NCBI GenBank assembly: GCA_937926555.1
Contig: CALAZX010000187.1
Location: forward strand, 1-19,658
Length of the DNA stretch: 19,658 nucleotides
Direction of reading: 5' to 3'
Source: an uncultured Negativicutes bacterium
GTDB lineage: Bacteria > Bacillota > Negativicutes > Acidaminococcales > Acidaminococcaceae
Shown one piece after another: positions 13,856 through 19,658 of the stretch. The notes beneath the pieces were generated by a model that searched no databases, was not told the DNA's origin, and saw only the letters and a program-made list of their open reading frames with translations. The position numbers and the translations under genes are program-made. The stretch's first letter is position 1, and each line of letters begins with the position of its first letter.

Positions 13856-14216
13856 CATATTGAGTGTGAAAGGCAATCGCGGCGTCTGTAGAGACGGTGA
13901 GGAAAGTCCGAGCTCCATAGGGCGGAATGCCGGATAACGTCCGGCGAGGGAAACCTCAGGGAAAGTGCCACAGAAATGTGTACCGCCGGTCTCCGGACCG
14001 GTAAGGGTGGAACGGTGCGGTAAGAGCGCACCAGCAGTCAAGTAATTGGCTGGCTTGGTAAACCCCATTCGGAGTAAGACCAAATAGGGAAGGGATGAAG
14101 CGGCCCGCTGATCCTTCCGGGTTGTGTCGCTGTATCCTGTAAGTGATTACGGGAATAGATAAATGATTGCCACCGCTTTGCGGGACAGAACTCGGCTTAT
14201 TGAACACTCAATAGCA
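13856..14216 (+). ncRNA. rnpB: RNase P RNA (probably type A)
   Basis: This is the catalytic RNA of RNase P, which removes 5' leaders from pre-tRNAs. Universally conserved segments are present: gaggaaagtccgagctcc (from 13899), agggtggaacggtgcggtaa (from 14004) followed by gagcgcacc, ggagtaagaccaaataggg (from 14071), and acagaactcggctta (from 14185). P4 forms between the first and last of these. Helix P1 pairs tattgagtg (13858-13866) with cactcaata (14205-14213), which sets the ends. The caaatagg element and overall layout fit the ancestral type A rather than the Bacillus type B. Ends are accurate to a few nucleotides. It has its own promoter and terminator. Confidence 0.97.
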
Positions 14217-14239
14217 TATTACGCGCCAAGGCGCGAGTG

Positions 14240-14273
14240 AACCGGCTGTATCTTCCGATACGGCCGGTTTTTT
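14240..14273 (+). terminator. Terminator of the RNase P RNA gene
   Basis: Arms aaccggctgtatc (14240-14252) and gatacggccggtt (14257-14269) form a 13-bp stem with one G-U pair, loop ttcc, and six T (14268-14273). Confidence 0.94.
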
Positions 14274-14421
14274 GTATGTCCGGAAACGGTTGCGCCGGTC
14301 CGGCGGCAGTCTGGCGGTCGGACGTCTTCTAGTTGGCTGAATTGCGGAAATCCGGGCGACTCCCGGCAAAGGTGGGGCCGCATCGGGTCAAGGAGCGGAC
14401 CAGGACGGCATACAAGCATAG
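14274..14421. other. Convergent spacer between rnpB and the M20 gene, nothing recognised
   Basis: This stretch lies between the plus-strand rnpB terminator and the minus-strand terminator of the M20 gene. It is GC-rich with short inverted repeats (ccggtccgg and similar) and no convincing open frame with a ribosome-binding site, RNA gene or repeat. The further 71 nt between the minus-strand terminator and the M20 stop (14470-14540) are also featureless apart from a small gcgg/ccgc hairpin. Confidence 0.5.
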
Positions 14422-14469
14422 AAAAAGGACGGGAGCGTCCTCCGTAGTAGGAGAGGAGCTTCCGTCCTT
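14422..14469 (-). terminator. Minus-strand terminator after the M20 hydrolase gene
   Basis: Read on the minus strand, aaggacggaagc pairs with gctcccgtcctt (plus-strand 14458-14469 with 14425-14436; 12 positions with one mismatch) around a partly paired loop, then runs into five T (complement of 14422-14426). It lies 72 nt past the stop codon. Confidence 0.8.
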
Positions 14470-14540
14470 CTGCATTCTCGATGCGGGATGCGGCGGATTG
14501 CCGCTTGCAGCGATATTCTGTTCTATTCTGCGGAATCCGC

Positions 14541-15644
14541 TCAGCCAACCAGCTGTCTCAGGGTGGCCAGGAAGATTTTCACGCCGTTCTCCAGGGACGC
14601 CTTGTTGAAGTGCATGTCCGGATGGTGGAGGCCCGGGGTCAGGCCGCAGCCCAGACCGAAGAAGCCGGCTTTGATGGAGGGTTTGTACTTCACATAGTAG
14701 AAGAAGTCCTCGCCGCCGGGGGTGGTGATCTTGGGAACCAGGCCGTCCTCGCCCAGCACTTCCACGATGGATTTCGCCAGGATCTCCTTGCATTCCTCGC
14801 TGTACTCGGCAGCGGGCACGCCTTTGGTGATCTCGAAGTCCACGGTGGCACCTACAGCTGCCCCGGCGTTCAGCACGGCGGTGGTCACTTTCTCCTTCAG
14901 CTGGTCCATGGTGGCGTTCTCCTGGGAGCGCAGATCCCATACCAGCTCCGCTTTGTCGGGGATGGCGTTGCGCACGCCGGAGTCGCAGACGAAACGGGTG
15001 GGTTTCACGCTGTACACGGCGTTGGGGCTCAGGTGGATGGTGTTCACGGCCACCACAGCGGCGGTGCCGGCGTCAACGGCGTTGATGCCCAGATGGGGAC
15101 GGGCGCCATGGGCCGGTTTGCCGTGGATGGTGGCCAGGGCGTGGTTGCTTGCGGAGTAGTAGACAGCGGCGGTGGCCTGGCCGTCCTTCAGCTCCTCCTC
15201 GGGGCGCACATGGCTGCCGAAGATGTAGTCCACGTCGTCGATGAAGCCGCCGGCGATGATGCTCTCGGCGCCGCCGCAGGTCTCCTCGGCGGGCTGGAAG
15301 ATGATCTTCACTTTGCCTTTTTTCACGGCCTTGGTCTCTTTCAGGATCTCGGCAACGCTGAGCACCACGGAGCTGTGGCCGTCATGGCCGCAGGTGTGGC
15401 GGGCGCAGGTCTTGCCGTCGATGATGTGCACCAGGGAGTCCATGTCGGCGCGGATGGCCACCACGGGGCCCGGAACGCCGCTGTCATAGATGCCTACGAC
15501 GCCGGTCTGGCCGTCGATATTGCGATGGACCTCATAGCCGAACTCCTCCAGTTTGTCCCCCAGGAATTTAGAAGTCTTCACTTCCTCGAAAGCGGGTTCG
15601 GGGATGGTGTGCAGATAGTCATAATACTTCAGTACATTACTCAT
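14541..15644 (-). CDS. M20 family metallo-amidohydrolase
   Basis: This 367-residue cytoplasmic hydrolase belongs to the M20D group (amidohydrolases such as hippurate, N-acyl-amino-acid and aminobenzoyl-glutamate hydrolases). It starts with YDYLHTIPEPAFEEVKTSKF; the metal-binding core is AIRADMDSLVHI, ARHTCGHDGHSSVVLSVAE (Cys85, His87), FQPAEETCGGAESII (Glu120-Glu121), GSHVRPEEELKDGQ (His145) and the C-terminal HHPDMHFNKAS. The lid/dimerisation domain contains GKPAHGARPHLGINAVDA. No signal peptide is seen. The start is the ATG at 15644 with ggagg 7 nt upstream; a longer frame begins at 15695 but would read through the palindromic leader. The substrate cannot be read from sequence. It is divergent from yjiH-yjiG, which in E. 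coli lie beside the isoaspartyl dipeptidase gene iadA, suggesting a shared peptide-like substrate. Confidence 0.93.
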   Translation of the reverse strand: MSNVLKYYDYLHTIPEPAFEEVKTSKFLGDKLEEFGYEVHRNIDGQTGVVGIYDSGVPGPVVAIRADMDSLVHIIDGKTCARHTCGHDGHSSVVLSVAEILKETKAVKKGKVKIIFQPAEETCGGAESIIAGGFIDDVDYIFGSHVRPEEELKDGQATAAVYYSASNHALATIHGKPAHGARPHLGINAVDAGTAAVVAVNTIHLSPNAVYSVKPTRFVCDSGVRNAIPDKAELVWDLRSQENATMDQLKEKVTTAVLNAGAAVGATVDFEITKGVPAAEYSEECKEILAKSIVEVLGEDGLVPKITTPGGEDFFYYVKYKPSIKAGFFGLGCGLTPGLHHPDMHFNKASLENGVKIFLATLRQLVG

Positions 15645-15674
15645 AAAATTTCCTCCCTCATAAATAAATATACC

Positions 15675-15708
15675 GTGGACAACTGTCCACTGCAATCGAT
15701 GACGATTG
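15675..15708. promoter_or_regulatory. Two adjacent palindromes in the M20 gene leader
   Basis: gtggaca-ac-tgtccac (15675-15690) and caatcg-atga-cgattg (15693-15708) are perfect inverted repeats separated by 2 bp. They lie between the minus-strand promoter and the start codon. They could be operators for a dimeric repressor or two leader hairpins; no regulator gene lies next to them. Confidence 0.6.
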
Positions 15709-15728
15709 TAGAATAATCAATACAATGG

Positions 15729-15757
15729 ATTATACTACAAATGTCACGTATGTACAA
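15729..15757 (-). promoter_or_regulatory. Promoter of the M20 hydrolase gene
   Basis: On the minus strand, TTGTAC (15757-15752) is 17 bp from a perfect TATAAT (15734-15729). The start would be near 15722, just upstream of the two palindromes. Confidence 0.75.
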
Positions 15758-15909
15758 CACAGGAGAGAGGAAAAAACGGAAAGTCACAGAAAGACAAAGA
15801 TATTTCTGACAAATGCACACTTCTATCTCTATGAGTGTTAAGTTTTTGACAGTATTGGGGTTGAGAATGTTAACTTTCTTTAATTTTTTAGCAGAGTGAA
15901 CAATTTCCC

Positions 15910-15938
15910 TTGACTTTTAAAACCTTTTTTTATAACAT
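15910..15938 (+). promoter_or_regulatory. Promoter of yjiH-yjiG
   Basis: TTGACT (15910-15915) is 17 bp from TAACAT (15933-15938), giving a start near 15945. The AT-rich divergent region (15758-15909) also holds a consensus TTGACA at 15846-15851 without a good -10, and two similar tgttaa words (15837, 15868) that may bind a regulator. Confidence 0.65.
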
Positions 15939-15983
15939 CTTGCGTATACACTTGTATTCAATTTGACGATAGGGGGTAACAAA

Positions 15984-16691
15984 ATGGTTACAGAAGAAAA
16001 AAAGGAAAAGCCGGTACCGCCGCAAGCGGAAAATACCGGTGGTGAGACGAAAAACACAAAAGTGGGGATGTCCGCGTACATTGCATTTTTAGTAGCGATC
16101 CTCTTCTTCTCCGGTGTATTTATGAAAGTGAACGGTCATGCCTGGCTGGGCGCGTTTGACTACACGACGCTGATCGGCAAATTCGGCACCATGACCAATC
16201 CCGCCAAAAACACCTTTGTGGGTGCGGGCGGACTGAGCGCGCGGGGCGGTTTCCTGTTCGCGCTGTCCCTGGCACCGTCCATCATGCTGGCGCTGGGTGT
16301 GCTGGAGATCCTCTCCGAGTACGGCGCCATCCGTGCGGCCCATAAGCTGCTGACTCCGTTGCTGCGTCCGCTGCTGGACGTTCCCGGACGTACCGGCCTG
16401 GCTCTGATCACCGACCTGCAGAGCACCGACGCCGGCGCGGCCCTGACCAAGGAGCTGCGTGACAACAACCAGGTGACCAAGAAAGAACTGATCATCATCA
16501 GCTCCTGGCAGTACAGCGGAGCCGGTCTGATCTCCAACTATTTCGCCACCGGCGCGGCGCTGTTCTCCGTGCTGATGGTACCGGTAATCGTGCCGTTCAT
16601 CGTGATGTTCGTGATGAAATTCGTGGGCGCCATGGTATGCCGTTTCGCATTGAATACTATCTACAAGGGGGATTTTAAAGATGAGCAATAA
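15984..16691 (+). CDS. yjiH: YjiH-like nucleoside-recognition (Gate) domain membrane protein
   Basis: This 235-residue inner-membrane protein belongs to the Gate/nucleoside-recognition group related to YjiH and SpmA. A hydrophilic N-terminus (about 28 residues, many Lys/Glu) leads into membrane segments starting at SAYIAFLVAILFFSGVFM, ALSLAPSIMLALGVLEIL, and LFSVLMVPVIVPFIVMFVM near the C-terminus. The conserved middle region reads PGRTGLALITDLQSTDAGAA. The ATG at 15984 follows aggggg (15971-15976). Its 3' end overlaps yjiG by 11 nt, as expected for a two-subunit membrane complex. YjiH/YjiG are of unknown substrate; proximity to peptidases across genomes suggests export or uptake of peptides or amino acids, but this is not demonstrated. 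The E. coli protein is of similar length (about 227 residues). Confidence 0.85.
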   Translation: MVTEEKKEKPVPPQAENTGGETKNTKVGMSAYIAFLVAILFFSGVFMKVNGHAWLGAFDYTTLIGKFGTMTNPAKNTFVGAGGLSARGGFLFALSLAPSIMLALGVLEILSEYGAIRAAHKLLTPLLRPLLDVPGRTGLALITDLQSTDAGAALTKELRDNNQVTKKELIIISSWQYSGAGLISNYFATGAALFSVLMVPVIVPFIVMFVMKFVGAMVCRFALNTIYKGDFKDEQ

Positions 16692-17157
16692 GGAGACTGC
16701 AGTAAAAGTATCGAGAAATCCGTTTGATATTTTTGTCGCAGGTGCCCGGAAGGGTTGGACCATTGCGACTCAGAACATGATCCCCAACGTGCTGATGGCT
16801 TTCACCATCGCTTATATCCTGAACCTGCTGGGAATCATGGGATTCATCGGCAAGGTGTTCGGTCCTGTCATGGGAATCTTCGGTGTGCCCGGTGAGGCTA
16901 TCACCATCCTGCTTACCGCATGGCTCTCCGCTTCCGCCGGTATCGGTCTGGCGGCCAGCCTGCTGAGCCAGGGGATCATCACCCCGCTGCACGCCACCAT
17001 CATGATGCCCGCCTGCTTCCTGATGGCTTCCCAGCTCCAGTACATGGGCCGTCTGCTGGGCGTTGCCGACGTGCCGAAGAAATACTGGCCGCTGCTGATG
17101 ATCATCAGTATCTTCAACGCCTGCGTGGGCATGCTGGTAATGCGTTTCTTCGTATGA
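16681..17157 (+). CDS. yjiG: YjiG-like (SpmB-related) membrane protein
   Basis: This 158-residue protein is the usual partner of YjiH and related to spore maturation protein SpmB; the E. coli protein is about 153 residues. It starts NPFDIFVAGARKGWTIATQN, then has hydrophobic segments NVLMAFTIAYILNLLGIMGF, GEAITILLTAWLSASAGIGL and WPLLMIISIFNACVGMLVMR, with a conserved polar stretch ITPLHATIMMPACFLMASQL between them. The ATG at 16681 follows aaggggg (16665-16671) and overlaps the yjiH stop. A terminator at 17246-17275 ends the unit. Nothing else in the window suggests sporulation, so the spore-maturation name should not be transferred. Function is inferred only from the family and the divergent M20 hydrolase. 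Confidence 0.87.
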   Translation: MSNKETAVKVSRNPFDIFVAGARKGWTIATQNMIPNVLMAFTIAYILNLLGIMGFIGKVFGPVMGIFGVPGEAITILLTAWLSASAGIGLAASLLSQGIITPLHATIMMPACFLMASQLQYMGRLLGVADVPKKYWPLLMIISIFNACVGMLVMRFFV

Positions 17158-17245
17158 CCGGCGGCTGTTCCGGATCTGCACCGCATCCATTCCCGGACTG
17201 TCCGGGATGATGTACATCCACTGGAACAAAAGAAAAGAATGTCAC

Positions 17246-17275
17246 GGCGGAGCTCCGGCTCCGCCTTTTCTTTTT
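17246..17275 (+). terminator. Terminator after yjiG
   Basis: ggcggagc (17246-17253) pairs with gctccgcc (17258-17265) around tccg, followed by ttttcttttt. An upstream A-rich aaaagaaaag could make it work on both strands. A separate perfect hairpin, tcccgga-ctg-tccggga (17191-17207), lies between the stop and this terminator. The rest of the 390-nt gap up to 17449 shows no recognisable gene. Confidence 0.88.
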
Positions 17276-17449
17276 GTGCGTATATCGCCTCTGTGAAGGC
17301 ATATTTCAATGAAGGAAAGCTGACCGGACAGTCTATTCATGCATCCCTGCATATAACCGGACATTTCCCGTGTTCCTCTCCTGAAGGCCGCAAACCCCAT
17401 GGGAAAGGGAATAGGGGAGGGTTGAAAAAAGCCGGATAAGGTATTTCCC

Positions 17450-17465
17450 CTACCTATATAGGTAG
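17450..17465. promoter_or_regulatory. Perfect 16-bp palindrome upstream of the glycosyltransferase promoter
   Basis: ctacctatataggtag is its own reverse complement over 16 bp with no spacer. It is centred about 50 bp upstream of the -10 box of the glycosyltransferase gene, a plausible site for a dimeric regulator. No binding protein is identified. Confidence 0.55.
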
Positions 17466-17502
17466 CTTCTTGAAAAAAGTTCACATTTGGCCGGTAATTA
17501 TA

Positions 17503-17511
17503 TGCTATAAT
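17503..17511 (+). promoter_or_regulatory. Extended -10 promoter of the glycosyltransferase gene
   Basis: TGC precedes a perfect TATAAT (17506-17511). The nearest -35-like word, TTCACA (17480-17485), is 20 bp away, too far for normal use, so the extended -10 probably carries recognition. The start would be near 17518. Confidence 0.75.
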
Positions 17512-17547
17512 GGTTACTGTAATTAATAACTGCTAGGAGTCTGACCC

Positions 17548-18495
17548 ATGAAAAAAGTTTCTTTCGTTGTACCGGTTTACAACGAGGAGAGCAATCTGCG
17601 GGAGTTTCATAACCGGATGGCTGCGGTGATGGAATCTCAGCCATATGATTATGAAATACTGTATGTGGACGACGGTTCGAGCGATGGAAGCGCTGCGGTG
17701 CTCCAGGCCCTGGCCGACGAGGACCCCCATGTGCAGGCCTATCTTCTGACCCGTAACTACGGGCATCAGCTGGCCCTGACCTGCGGGCTGGACCATGCTG
17801 AGGGGGACGCGGTGGTCACCATGGATGGTGATCTGCAGCATCCGCCGGAGCTTGTTCCGGACATGCTGGAACGCTGGGAAGCCGGCTTCCAGATGGTGAA
17901 GACCATACGGAAGAGCACAGAGGACGCCTCTTTTTTCAAGAAGACCACCTCGGCTATTTATTACAAGCTCATCAACAAGTTGTCACAAGTGGAGATCACG
18001 CCGGGAGGCAGCGATTTCCGTCTGATGGATCGGGAGGCTGTCCGGTCGTTCCGGTTGTACCGGGAGCGGGCACGTTTCATCCGCGGGCTTGTGAACACGC
18101 TGGGGTATAAAGTGGCGACCATCGAGTTTGTGGCGCCGCCGCGGTTTTCCGGCACATCGAAGTTCAACCTCCGCAAGATGTTGCACTTCGCGCTGGACGG
18201 AATCACCGCTTTCTCAAATCTGCCTCTGCGATGGGCGTTTTATTGCGGCTTAATTTGCGGGCTTATCAGCCTAGGTACTTTGTTGCATGTTTTGTTTGTC
18301 AGATGTGTTTTGGACGATGCCGTTCCCGGTTGGGCGACCATCACTGTCTGCATCACCTTTCTCGGTGGTATCCAGCTGATCGGTATCGGAATTTTAGGCG
18401 AGTATATCGGCCGGATCTTCGAAGAAGTGAAGCAGAGGCCGCTATACCTGGTGGCAAGGCATATTAAGCATGCAGCGGAAGATACGGAGCAATAA
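17548..18495 (+). CDS. Family 2 glycosyltransferase, polyprenyl-phosphate type (GtrB/DPM1-like)
   Basis: This 315-residue membrane-anchored enzyme belongs to the GT2 group that transfers a sugar from a nucleotide donor to a polyprenyl phosphate. The N-terminal GT-A domain has SFVVPVYNEESNLREF, YVDDGSSDGSAAVL (Asp41-Asp42) and the metal-binding TMDGDLQHPPELV (Asp93, Asp95). GGSDFRLMDREAV and RGLVNTLGYKV follow, then a juxtamembrane RFSGTSKFNLRKM. Two membrane helices end the protein (about 230-258 and 266-292), as in GtrB, YkoT and YkcC. The ATG at 17548 follows ctaggag with 8 nt spacing. It is followed after 37 nt by the secreted NlpC/P60 gene, so both probably serve the cell envelope. The sugar cannot be told from sequence. 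Confidence 0.94.
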   Translation: MKKVSFVVPVYNEESNLREFHNRMAAVMESQPYDYEILYVDDGSSDGSAAVLQALADEDPHVQAYLLTRNYGHQLALTCGLDHAEGDAVVTMDGDLQHPPELVPDMLERWEAGFQMVKTIRKSTEDASFFKKTTSAIYYKLINKLSQVEITPGGSDFRLMDREAVRSFRLYRERARFIRGLVNTLGYKVATIEFVAPPRFSGTSKFNLRKMLHFALDGITAFSNLPLRWAFYCGLICGLISLGTLLHVLFVRCVLDDAVPGWATITVCITFLGGIQLIGIGILGEYIGRIFEEVKQRPLYLVARHIKHAAEDTEQ

Positions 18496-18532
18496 ATCTT
18501 CTGCGATTCAAAAACGAGAGGGTGTGCAAGTA

Positions 18533-19198
18533 TTGAACAAGACAATGAAGACTCTGCTGCTGACACTGACGCTGGTGTTCTGCAGTTTCTCCGTGAGCTT
18601 TGCGGATTTTTCCTATGGCGACCGGGGGGACGAAGTCCTGGCGATACAGAAACAGTTGGCGGCGCTGAGCTATGATGTCGGCGGTATCGACGGCATTTTC
18701 GGCACAGCAACAGAGGATGCGGTGAAGAAATTCCAGCAGTCAAAAGGGCTGGGAGTAGACGGCATTGTGGGCAATGGCACCTATAGAGCGCTCATGAACC
18801 GGGAGATGCCTGTGAACCGTTCCGGCAACAGTTCCATTACCCGTTCCATTCTTCGTACCGCGTACAGCATGCGTGGCGTACCGTATGTTTTCGGTGGCAC
18901 CAGTCCTTACGGATTTGACTGCTCCGGATTCACCCAGTACTGTTTCCGGCATGCCGGCATCTCCATTCCTCGTCTGGCGGACAGCCAGTATTATGCAGCA
19001 ACCCGTATCTCTACGAACCAGTTGCGCCCCGGCGACCTGGTGTTCTTCAACACTTATGCGCCCGGCGTATCTCATGTAGGTATCTATGTAGGCGACGGAC
19101 AGTTCATCCACGCCAGTTCTTCCCAGGGCATCACGGTGTCTTATCTCTGGTCTGATTACTGGGGACCGAGATATCTGGGAGCAGGTCGTGTATACTGA
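18533..19198 (+). CDS. Secreted peptidoglycan-binding NlpC/P60 endopeptidase
   Basis: This 221-residue exported cell-wall hydrolase cuts peptide stems of peptidoglycan. A signal peptide (NKTMKTLLLTLTLVFCSF, likely cut after Ala24 in VSFADF) is followed by a PG_binding_1 domain (about 28-90: GDRGDEVLAIQKQLAAL, GGIDGIFGTATEDAVKKFQQ) and an NlpC/P60 domain (about 105-221) with Cys130 in YGFDCSGFTQYC, His181 in GVSHVGIYVGDGQ and His193 in FIHASS. The Cys in the signal is not in a proper lipobox. I chose TTG 18533: gagaggg ends 10 nt upstream, whereas ATG 18545 is 22 nt away and ATG 18470 overlaps the preceding gene and would hide the signal peptide. It is likely cotranscribed with the glycosyltransferase and ends at a strong terminator. 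Confidence 0.93.
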   Translation: MNKTMKTLLLTLTLVFCSFSVSFADFSYGDRGDEVLAIQKQLAALSYDVGGIDGIFGTATEDAVKKFQQSKGLGVDGIVGNGTYRALMNREMPVNRSGNSSITRSILRTAYSMRGVPYVFGGTSPYGFDCSGFTQYCFRHAGISIPRLADSQYYAATRISTNQLRPGDLVFFNTYAPGVSHVGIYVGDGQFIHASSSQGITVSYLWSDYWGPRYLGAGRVY

Positions 19199-19219
19199 TT
19201 CACAATCCAAGATTACATC

Positions 19220-19248
19220 AGCAGGTGTTCCGACACCTGCTTTTTTTT
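19220..19248 (+). terminator. Terminator after the NlpC/P60 gene
   Basis: agcaggtgt (19220-19228) pairs with acacctgct (19233-19241) around a tccg loop and is followed by eight T (19241-19248). Confidence 0.95.
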
Positions 19249-19356
19249 ACGCCTTTTTCAGGAAACAGTGGTGGAAGGCGTGACGGGATGCGGCTTCCGG
19301 AAAGGGATCCACGCTGCCCCGGCTTTGTAAATCTTTTGTGAAAGGAAGGGGCGCCG

Positions 19357-19386
19357 TTGGGCTTTTCAGCCGGAATATTGTATAAT
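19357..19386 (+). promoter_or_regulatory. Promoter upstream of the last open frame
   Basis: TTGGGC (19357-19362) lies 18 bp before a perfect TATAAT (19381-19386). The start would be near 19393, about 100 nt before the ATG at 19494. The rest of 19249-19493 shows no gene. Confidence 0.6.
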
Positions 19387-19493
19387 ATAACTATGCAAGT
19401 ATAAATCCCGGGGCGACCCGCGGAGTATGAGAATAAAGCGACAGACGGCTTTCCCGGAAGGGGGCCGCGGAAAAAAGGAAGAGAGGTAGAAAG

Positions 19494-19658
19494 ATGAACG
19501 CTTATAAAGTACTGATCGCCGACGACGAGGCGCACATCCGCGCCCGCTGCCGTGAGGCGGTCGCCGCCTTCGGACCTGGCCGGGCCGTGTACGCGACCAA
19601 GGCGTTCCTCTGCCGGGCGATGGCACGGCTCGCCCACGAGGAGCAGATGCGCCTCGAC
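19494..19658 (+). CDS. Chimeric partial ORF: response-regulator start joined to LysA-like sequence
   Basis: This frame is open from the ATG at 19494 to the window end (55 codons), behind gagaggtag. The first residues, NAYKVLIADDEAHIR, match the first strand and acidic pocket of a two-component response-regulator receiver domain. From about residue 11 onward the protein instead matches diaminopimelate decarboxylase (LysA): DEAHIRARCREAVAAF, then AVYATKAFLCRAMARL with the YAxKA lysine that binds pyridoxal phosphate, then HEEQMRLD, which stops just before the expected SGGEL region. By hand count codons 9-55 are about 74% GC, with Leu as ctc (three ctc, no ctg), whereas the rest of the window uses ctg heavily. 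No known protein has this layout, so the real gene is probably a response regulator and the 3' end foreign (assembly chimera). Confidence 0.7.
   Translation, partial: MNAYKVLIADDEAHIRARCREAVAAFGPGRAVYATKAFLCRAMARLAHEEQMRLD

Noticed and set aside
13763..14207. Short minus-strand frames across the RNase P RNA
   Set aside because: The region is fully explained by the conserved RNase P RNA on the plus strand.
14481..15716. 411-residue plus-strand frame over the M20 gene
   Set aside because: The minus strand encodes a complete M20 hydrolase with metal ligands, promoter and terminator; the plus-strand product has no family features.
16681..17157. Evidence for sporulation from the SpmB-like protein
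   Set aside because: It is the YjiG subtype next to YjiH, found in non-sporulating bacteria, and no spore gene lies nearby.
17281..17449. Possible riboswitch or small gene in the spacer before the glycosyltransferase
   Set aside because: No match to a riboswitch core that I know and no open frame with a ribosome-binding site; the purine-rich end looks like ordinary spacer.
1..19658. CRISPR arrays, insertion sequences, prophage or toxin-antitoxin genes
   Set aside because: No regularly spaced repeats, transposase or integrase motifs, or phage-like proteins were seen on either strand.

Overview
This window is about 19.7 kb of core chromosome from a GC-rich member of the Firmicutes (Bacillota). 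The gene order ccpN-ppsR-(dGTPase)-dnaG-rpoD-trmK-nif3 is the classic Firmicutes macromolecular-synthesis neighbourhood. The SAM-I riboswitch on metK and the YhaM-type exoribonuclease point the same way. A YjiH/YjiG pair beside an M20 hydrolase, together with the GC content, would suit a Negativicutes lineage such as Acidaminococcaceae, but that is an inference. I see no phage, insertion sequence, CRISPR array or integrase.

Layout. (1) 2-2032: 3' part of gmk, then rpoZ and coaBC (nucleotide, RNA polymerase and CoA functions). (2) 2203-3844: promoter, SAM-I riboswitch with its terminator, a hairpin-rich leader, metK, and a strong terminator. (3) 3877-6536: ccpN-like CBS regulator, ppsR (PPDK regulatory kinase/phosphatase), and a dGTPase-like HD hydrolase behind a folded spacer. 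(4) 6665-10769: dnaG overlapping rpoD; this sigma factor has a histone-H1-like Lys/Ala tail of about 215 residues. (5) 10842-12499: a CAU-anticodon tRNA with its own promoter and terminator, then overlapping trmK and nif3-like genes. (6) 12518-14273: YhaM-like exoribonuclease with a long leader hairpin, then RNase P RNA with a strong promoter and terminator. (7) 14422-17275: M20 amidohydrolase on the minus strand, divergent from a yjiH-yjiG membrane-protein pair, plausibly a module for uptake and hydrolysis of a small peptide-like substrate. (8) 17450-19248: a GT2 polyprenyl-phosphate glycosyltransferase and a secreted peptidoglycan-binding NlpC/P60 hydrolase (cell envelope). (9) 19357-19658: a promoter and the start of a response-regulator-like ORF that changes within about 15 codons into actinobacterial-looking diaminopimelate decarboxylase sequence at the window edge, most likely an assembly chimera.

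The main leads are the H1-like tail plus long internal spacer of RpoD, the apparent AUA start codon of ppsR behind a perfect Shine-Dalgarno sequence, several structured leaders without terminator T tracts (dGTPase gene, metK, exoribonuclease gene), the divergent M20/YjiHG module with two palindromes, and the chimeric right end. All calls rest on reading the sequence; no database search or folding program was run.
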